In this document: positions 59,569-64,000 of the stretch, one piece after another
Layout of the letters: each line of letters begins with the position of its first letter
Position numbering within the stretch: position 1 is the stretch's first letter
From: DASSUW01 sp963849695
Lineage (GTDB): Bacteria; Actinomycetota; Thermoleophilia; Solirubrobacterales; Solirubrobacteraceae
DNA: 64,000 nucleotides
Reading direction: 5' to 3'
NCBI GenBank assembly: GCA_963849695.1
Contig: CAWKIT010000026.1
Location: 127,610-191,609, forward strand
Made by a program: the position numbers and the translations under genes
Notes under the pieces: generated by a model
Seen by the model: the letters and a program-made list of their open reading frames with translations, nothing else
Database searches by the model: none
What the model was told of the DNA's origin: nothing

Positions 59569-60537
59569 CTATGGCTGTTTGCGCTGGAGCAGGACGGCGG
59601 CGATGATGATCGCCCCCTTGGTGACCAGCTGGATCTCGACCGCGAGATCCATGAGCGTCATCAGGTTGAAGATCAGCGCGAAGGTGAGGACTCCGAGGAC
59701 GGTGCCGACGATGGTCGCGCGGCCCCCGGAGAGCGCCGTGCCACCGATCACGACGGCGGCGATGGCGTCGAGCTCGTAGAGGTTGCCGATCACCGGCGAC
59801 GCGCTCGAGAGCCGCCCCGAGACGAGGATCGCCGCGATCCCCGCGCACAGGCCGGTGATCACGTAGACGCTGAAGATGATCCGCGAGACCTTCACGCCCG
59901 CGATGCGAGCCGCCTCGCGGTTGCCGCCGACGGCGACCACGTGGCGGCCGTAGCTCGTGCGGTTGAGCAGGACCCAGCCGCCGACGGCGACGGCCAGGAA
60001 GACGAGCACCGCGGACGGGATGCCGACCACCTCGCCGGTGCCGAACCAGCGCACGCCGTCGAGGTCGAAGATCGAGATCGGGGTCTTGTCGCTGATCCAC
60101 AGCGCGGCGCCACGGGCCATCGCGAACATGGCGAGCGTCGCGATGAACGGCACCACCTTGCCGTAGGCGATCAGGCCGGCGTTGATCCCGCCGAGCAGGA
60201 CGCCCATGCCGATCGCCCCGAGCAGGAACGCCAGGCTGCCGGAATCGGCGAACTGCCCGCCGACGACGGCGGCGGCGGCCACCATCGAGCCGACCGAGAG
60301 GTCGATGCCCGCGGTGGCGATGACGAACGTCATGCCGATCGCCAGGACGCCGATGACCGAGCTCTGGCGAAGAACATTCAGGATGTTGTCCGACGTCGGG
60401 AAGACGTCCGGCTCGAGTATGGCGCCCGCGATGACCAGGACGATCACGACGCCGAGAAGCGCGTACTCCTGGATTTGGAAGTCGCCGGACAGGCCGAACG
60501 GGAGCTTCCGGCCGGCGGTCTCGGGGACGGTGGTCAT
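59569..60537 (-). CDS. Sugar ABC transporter permease (RbsC-like)
   Basis: A 322-aa inner-membrane permease with about nine helices. The family marks are NVLRQSSVIGVLAIGMTFVIATAGIDLSVGSM and GGTALSGGRATIVGTVLGVL. The cytoplasmic coupling helix lies in GRHVVAVGGNREAARIAGVKVSR. Its ATG overlaps the ATPase stop by 4 bp (ATGA), so the subunits are made in step. Confidence 0.95.
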   Translation of the reverse strand: MTTVPETAGRKLPFGLSGDFQIQEYALLGVVIVLVIAGAILEPDVFPTSDNILNVLRQSSVIGVLAIGMTFVIATAGIDLSVGSMVAAAAVVGGQFADSGSLAFLLGAIGMGVLLGGINAGLIAYGKVVPFIATLAMFAMARGAALWISDKTPISIFDLDGVRWFGTGEVVGIPSAVLVFLAVAVGGWVLLNRTSYGRHVVAVGGNREAARIAGVKVSRIIFSVYVITGLCAGIAAILVSGRLSSASPVIGNLYELDAIAAVVIGGTALSGGRATIVGTVLGVLTFALIFNLMTLMDLAVEIQLVTKGAIIIAAVLLQRKQP

Positions 60538-62051
60538 TTGATCTCCTCCGGGACGGACTCGGGATGGGTTACGGCGTGGCGTAGCAGCTCGAACTCGGTC
60601 GCCTCGTCGCCCGGCACATCGGCGACGAGCTCTCCCTCGCGCATGACCAGGATGCGCGTGCACAGCCCGATCAGCTCCGGCATCTCGGATGACACGACGA
60701 GTAGGCCCTTTCCGGCCTTCGAGAGGTCGGTGATCAGCCGGTAGATCTCGGCCTTCGCGCCGACGTCCACGCCGCGGGTGGGCTCGTCGAAGAGCATCAC
60801 CTTGCACTGGCGCATCAGCCACCTCGCGAGGACGACCTTCTGCTGGTTGCCGCCCGACAGCTCGCTCGCGAGCGCGCGCGGGTTGTCCGGCTTGGTCTTC
60901 AGCTCGCGCAGCAGCTCGCCCGCCGCCTTGCGCTCGGCTCGCGGGCTCAGCAGCCCGCGGCGCCGGTACTTGCCCAGGTCGGCCAGCGTGACGTTGTTGG
61001 CCAGCGACCACGCCAGCAGGAGCCCTTGCGACTTACGGTCCTCGGGCGCGAGCCCGAGCCCGGCGGCGATCGCCGCGGCCGGGTTCCCTCCCGGCAGCCG
61101 CTTGCCGTCGACCACCACCTCACCGTCGTCAGCCGAGTCGAGACCGTAGATCAGCCGCAGCAGCTCGGTCCGGCCCGCGCCGACCAGGCCGCCGATGCCG
61201 ACGATCTCGCCCGCGTGCACCTCGAAGGACGCGGGCTTGATCTCGGGCTGGCGCCCGACACCGCGCACCTCGAGCAGCACGTCGCCGGTGCGCTTCTGGC
61301 GCTCGGGATACAGCTGTCCCACCTTGCGTCCGACCATGTGCTCCACGAGCTTGTCCGTCGGCGTGTCGGGCGGCAGCCCCACCGCGACCGTGCGCCCGTC
61401 GGAGAGCACCGTGACGCGGTCTCCGATTCGCCTGACCTCGTCGAGCCGGTGCGAGATGTAGATGACTCCGACGCCCTGCTCCGTGAGGCGCCGCACCACC
61501 CCGAACAGCGTCTCGATCTCGTGGTCGTCGAGGATCGCCGACGGCTCGTCCATGATGAGCAGCCGGATCTTTCGCGACAGCGCACGCGCGATCGAGACGA
61601 TCTGCTGGCTCGCCGGTCGCAGCGAGCTGACTCGCGCGTTCGGGGAGATGTTCGAGTGATCGAGCCGCTCGAGCAGTTCCACGGTCTCGCGACGCATGGC
61701 GCCGCGATCCAGAATGCCCCCGCGGCGGACCTCATGGCCCAGGAACACGCTCTCGGCGACGGTCAGGTCGTCGACGAGATCCAGCTCTTGGTAGATCGTG
61801 CCGACTCCGCGCGCCATCGACTCCGACGGCTCACCGGTCGGCAGGGGCTCGCCGCCGACGAGGATCTCGCCCTCGGTCGGCGCCACGACGCCCGACACGC
61901 ACTTGATCAGCGTCGACTTCCCGGCGCCGTTCGGCCCGAGCAGCACGTGCACCTCGCCGGCGCGTACATCGAAGTCGACGCCGTCGAGGGCGCGTACGCC
62001 GGGGTACTGCTTGGCGATGTTACGCACCTCGAGGATCGGTGCGTCGTTCAC
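60534..62051 (-). CDS. Sugar ABC transporter ATP-binding protein (RbsA-like)
   Basis: A 505-aa tandem ATPase. Domain 1 has GPNGAGKST (Walker A) and LLIMDEPS; domain 2 has the degenerate Walker A GLVGAGRTE, signature LSGGNQQKVV and VMLFDEPTRGVDVG. The GTG start at 62051 has an AGGAGG site 9 bp upstream. The predicted 79-codon frame before it ends with a stop that overlaps this GTG (GTGA). It is the first transporter gene of the leftward operon. Confidence 0.95.
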   Translation of the reverse strand: MNDAPILEVRNIAKQYPGVRALDGVDFDVRAGEVHVLLGPNGAGKSTLIKCVSGVVAPTEGEILVGGEPLPTGEPSESMARGVGTIYQELDLVDDLTVAESVFLGHEVRRGGILDRGAMRRETVELLERLDHSNISPNARVSSLRPASQQIVSIARALSRKIRLLIMDEPSAILDDHEIETLFGVVRRLTEQGVGVIYISHRLDEVRRIGDRVTVLSDGRTVAVGLPPDTPTDKLVEHMVGRKVGQLYPERQKRTGDVLLEVRGVGRQPEIKPASFEVHAGEIVGIGGLVGAGRTELLRLIYGLDSADDGEVVVDGKRLPGGNPAAAIAAGLGLAPEDRKSQGLLLAWSLANNVTLADLGKYRRRGLLSPRAERKAAGELLRELKTKPDNPRALASELSGGNQQKVVLARWLMRQCKVMLFDEPTRGVDVGAKAEIYRLITDLSKAGKGLLVVSSEMPELIGLCTRILVMREGELVADVPGDEATEFELLRHAVTHPESVPEEIK

Positions 62052-62287
62052 GGGGCAACCTCCTCCATCGGTTCGCGGGCGGGGAGGTCGACGGCGTCGA
62101 CCCCCAGCCACAGGCGGTTATTCCGGCCTGCGGAGATCTGGCTGATGACCGTGGTTCCCATCGCCCTGCCCTCGGTCTTGAATTGCATCACGGCCGAGCC
62201 CTCGGTGCCGACCGGGCGCGTCCCGCCCTCACCGAAGCCGGTCGCGAACGCGGGCGGGTGCACATGGTTCGGCATGCACGCGTGCAT
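62048..62287 (-). CDS. Possible small leader protein before the ABC operon
   Basis: A 79-codon frame starting at ATG 62287 and ending in the GTGA overlap with the ATPase gene. The later part (MGTTVISQISAGRNNRLWLGVDAVDLPARE) looks like a real globular sequence, while the first approximately 30 residues look random. A shorter start at ATG 62188 or 62164 is likelier, since the palindrome 62273-62288 includes the long start. It is not recognised as a known family. It might couple translation or sense the sugar; it could also be chance. Confidence 0.35.
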   Translation of the reverse strand: MHACMPNHVHPPAFATGFGEGGTRPVGTEGSAVMQFKTEGRAMGTTVISQISAGRNNRLWLGVDAVDLPAREPMEEVAP

Positions 62288-62288
62288 G
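62273..62288. promoter_or_regulatory. Perfect 16-bp palindrome in the ABC-operon leader
   Basis: CATGCACG is joined directly to CGTGCATG, and flanking GTTC/GAAC extends the pairing. It lies about 60 bp downstream of the predicted transcription start, so it is either an operator blocking elongation or a leader hairpin. Confidence 0.5.
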
Positions 62289-62353
62289 TGAACGGCACCG
62301 GTGAACCCGGCGCGGCGACGCCGACCCTCACTTCCCTCTCCTCCATTAGCCGT

Positions 62354-62382
62354 ACGTTAGATCGACTTATGCCGATTGTCAA
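62354..62382 (-). promoter_or_regulatory. Promoter of the leftward sugar ABC operon
   Basis: On the minus strand TTGACA (62382-62377) is followed after 17 bp by TAACGT (62359-62354). The -35 is part of TTTTGCTTGACA, identical to the block in the rightward promoter at 63891. The first transporter gene starts about 300 bp later. Confidence 0.7.
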
Positions 62383-62618
62383 GCAAAACTTCGTCGATAC
62401 CGACCGACCATAGGCAAAAGCCTGCCGAACATCGCAGAATCGTCTTGCCTCGACCCCATCGAAACTCGGTTAGGCGCCTGCTCCTCGCGCCGGCCAGTAT
62501 CCCACGGAAGCGCAGGCGCTCCCGCGGGCGCGACCATAGTCCGGGCATTCCCGCCCAGAATCGACTGTAAGCAAACCTCGATATTTGCGGTCACGGCGTG
62601 TTTCAGGGCTGACCGTAG
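62383..62618. other. Intergenic DNA upstream of the ABC operon promoter
   Basis: No gene is supported. A short inverted repeat AGGC-AAAA-GCCT lies at 62412-62423. It shares CAAAAGCCT with 63870-63878 and could be another repressor site. The rest is featureless to me. Confidence 0.4.
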
Positions 62619-63830
62619 TCAGCGCGGGCGGTTCCGCCGCCCTGTGTGGCGCTCGAGAGCGCGGTCGATCGCCGCCGGTGCGAAGACGTGCTCGCAAAGC
62701 AGGAGGCCGGCGCCGACGACTCCCGCGCGCTCGCCGAGCCGGCTCGGAACCACCCGCAGGTGGCGCGTGGCCAGAGGCGGCGAGCGCCCGATCGTCACTT
62801 CGCGCACGCCGGCCAGCAGGGGCTGCGGTGCCTGCATGAGGGGGCCGCCGATGACGATCGCTCCGGGGTTGAAGAGGCTGACGCAGCGCGCGAGCACCTC
62901 GCCGACGCAGCGACCCCCCTCGCGGACGAGTCGGTTGGCGAGCGGGTCGGCAGCATGCACGAGCCGCACGATGTCCGCGCTCCCGGCCGCGTCGCGACCC
63001 GCCTCCGCCAGCCGCGCGGCGATCGCCGTGCCGCCTGCGACGGCCTCCAGGCACCCCTGGTTGCCGCAGTTGCACCGGACGTCGTCGTGGCCGGTGACTC
63101 GCATGTGGCCGACGTCGCCGGCCGCGCCATCCGCTCCGCGCAGGATCCGGCCGTTCGCCGAGATCCCGCAGCCGATGCCGGCGCCGACCTTGACGAAGAG
63201 CAGGTGAGCGTCGTCGTCGAACCACGTCTGCTGCTCGCCGAACGCCATCAAGTTGACGTCGTTGTCGACCACCGCGGGGACTCCGTAGCGATCGGCCAAC
63301 CAGTCGCGGACCGGGAACTCGTGCCAACCCGGCATCAGCGGCGGGTGCACCGGCATGCCGGTCGCGAACGACACCGGGGCCGGGAGGCCGAGGGCGATGC
63401 CGCGAAGCTCCTCCTCGGACCGGTCGGCAGACTCCAGCAGCTCGCGGAAGGCGGCGGTCACGGCCTCGAGAACCGCTGAAGGACCGTCGGCCACGGCGAA
63501 CGTCTTGCTCGACTCGCCGAGTGACGTGGCCGCGAGATCCATGAGCGCCAGGCGGGTCCGGGTCGATCCCACATCGGCGACGAGCAGCACCCCGCCCGCC
63601 GGGTTGAGCTCGACCGTGGTGCGCGGCCGGCCGCCGTTCGACGGGACGGCGCCGGCCTCTCGCACGAGGTCCGAGGCCATCAGCGCGTCGAGGCGCTCCG
63701 ACAAGGTCGAGCGGGAAAGCCCGGTGGCCTCGGCCAGCTCGGCTCGCGTTGGGCGACCGGTCGCGCGGATGACGTTCAGAACGGCGCCCGCGCCGGCAGT
63801 GGGCGCTGGGGTTCGGCTTGTCGACGGCAT
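62619..63830 (-). CDS. ROK-family transcriptional repressor (NagC/XylR type)
   Basis: A 403-aa regulator. A winged HTH lies in residues about 17-75 (AVLNVIRATGRPTRAELAEATGLSRSTLSERLDALMASDLV). The ROK domain has LVADVGSTRTRLALMD, VVDNDVNLMAFGEQ, the zinc site CNCGNQGCLE and GAGIGCGISANG. The kinase site appears retained, but family members of this length act as sugar-sensing repressors. ATG 63830 follows GGAG by 5 bp; a GTG at 63845 is an alternative. It lies between the ABC operon and a rightward gene, and probably controls both. Confidence 0.92.
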   Translation of the reverse strand: MPSTSRTPAPTAGAGAVLNVIRATGRPTRAELAEATGLSRSTLSERLDALMASDLVREAGAVPSNGGRPRTTVELNPAGGVLLVADVGSTRTRLALMDLAATSLGESSKTFAVADGPSAVLEAVTAAFRELLESADRSEEELRGIALGLPAPVSFATGMPVHPPLMPGWHEFPVRDWLADRYGVPAVVDNDVNLMAFGEQQTWFDDDAHLLFVKVGAGIGCGISANGRILRGADGAAGDVGHMRVTGHDDVRCNCGNQGCLEAVAGGTAIAARLAEAGRDAAGSADIVRLVHAADPLANRLVREGGRCVGEVLARCVSLFNPGAIVIGGPLMQAPQPLLAGVREVTIGRSPPLATRHLRVVPSRLGERAGVVGAGLLLCEHVFAPAAIDRALERHTGRRNRPR

Positions 63831-63870
63831 GACATCTCCGGGCACCCCGGTGTTCGGGCGATGCCCTCAC

Positions 63871-63888
63871 AAAAGCCTAACAGCTTTT
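63871..63888. promoter_or_regulatory. Candidate ROK operator (AAAAGC-N6-GCTTTT)
   Basis: A perfect inverted repeat lies 2 bp before the -35 of the rightward promoter. Its right arm continues into TTTTGCTTGACA, also found at the ABC promoter. Confidence 0.6.
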
Positions 63889-63890
63889 GC

Positions 63891-63919
63891 TTGACAGAAG
63901 CCAAAAGTCTCTCTAGATT
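63891..63919 (+). promoter_or_regulatory. Promoter of the right-edge gene
   Basis: TTGACA (63891-63896) and TAGATT (63914-63919) are spaced by 17 bp. The predicted start is close to the ATG at 63928, so the transcript would be leaderless or nearly so. Confidence 0.75.
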
Positions 63920-63927
63920 TACAAAAT

Positions 63928-64000
63928 ATGGGGGAAGTGGCAGCATCGAGCGCATTGCACCGGCGCGGGCCGGTGGAGCGGCTTGACGCCGAGTCGGCGT
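63928..64000 (+). CDS. 5' end of an unrecognised gene (runs off the right edge)
   Basis: Only about 24 codons are visible, beginning MGEVAASSALHRRGPVERLD. The frame stays open to the end of the window and uses high-GC codons. A clear promoter stands just before it, next to the ROK repressor gene, so a sugar-catabolic gene is likely. The family cannot be told from this fragment. Confidence 0.5.
   Translation, partial: MGEVAASSALHRRGPVERLDAESA

Overview
The window is GC-rich, densely packed bacterial DNA from an actinobacterium. Strong G/C bias at third codon positions, many GTG starts, 1-4 bp gene overlaps, near-leaderless promoters and the family mix (DUF6325 next to SHOCT proteins, DUF8091, DUF2254, holin-like/phosphatase fusions, several DHA2 exporters) fit Thermoleophilia/Solirubrobacterales best. 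That placement is inferred from gene content only. No rRNA, tRNA, CRISPR array, transposase or integrase was recognised.

Layout. 1-2.3 kb: the end of a sugar ABC ATPase gene, read leftward and coupled to a DeoR regulator. 2.3-7.1 kb: a quinate/shikimate catabolic operon (divergent TetR, NAD-type quinate/shikimate dehydrogenase, QuiC-type 3-dehydroshikimate dehydratase fused to an HPPD-like domain, and an Nramp-fold transporter lacking the metal motifs). 7.1-11.7 kb: mixed genes and debris, including a HAD phosphatase, a PAS kinase, a frameshifted VOC gene, 3' tails of a TetR and a GH1 gene, two tandem SnoaL proteins and a frameshifted GH5. 11.7-20.4 kb: a GlpA/GlpB-like flavoenzyme pair, TreT trehalose synthase, an alpha/beta hydrolase, a TetR/SMP-30 divergent pair with a perfect operator, a CDF metal exporter and a secreted beta-propeller-like protein.

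20.4-31 kb: a redox/dormancy-like island with three paralogous FAD oxidoreductases, a CBS protein, a UspA tail, a flavodoxin, a small membrane protein, a GAF-GAF sensor kinase, a degenerate kinase and a NarL-type regulator. Five non-coding positions here share a 15-bp motif (GCGGGNWWCYACGGA). 31-57 kb: an envelope/stress island with a second kinase and two response regulators, SHOCT and DUF proteins, three DHA2 exporters, a K+ channel, a flippase, Usp, GH15, CYTH, an acyltransferase, DUF2254 and a PadR operon. Another intergenic motif, RGGGTG-N2-4-CATCCC, recurs between 33 and 49 kb.

57.4-64 kb: a complete ribose-type sugar ABC operon (ATPase, permease, lipoprotein, ROK sugar kinase) read leftward, its ROK repressor, and the first codons of a rightward gene. 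Two promoters here share the same 12-bp -35 block, which suggests control by the ROK repressor.

Caveat: at least six otherwise intact genes carry a single-base frame change, which looks more like indel errors in a draft assembly than true decay. Short 3' gene tails (TetR, GH1, UspA) look like real deletion scars.
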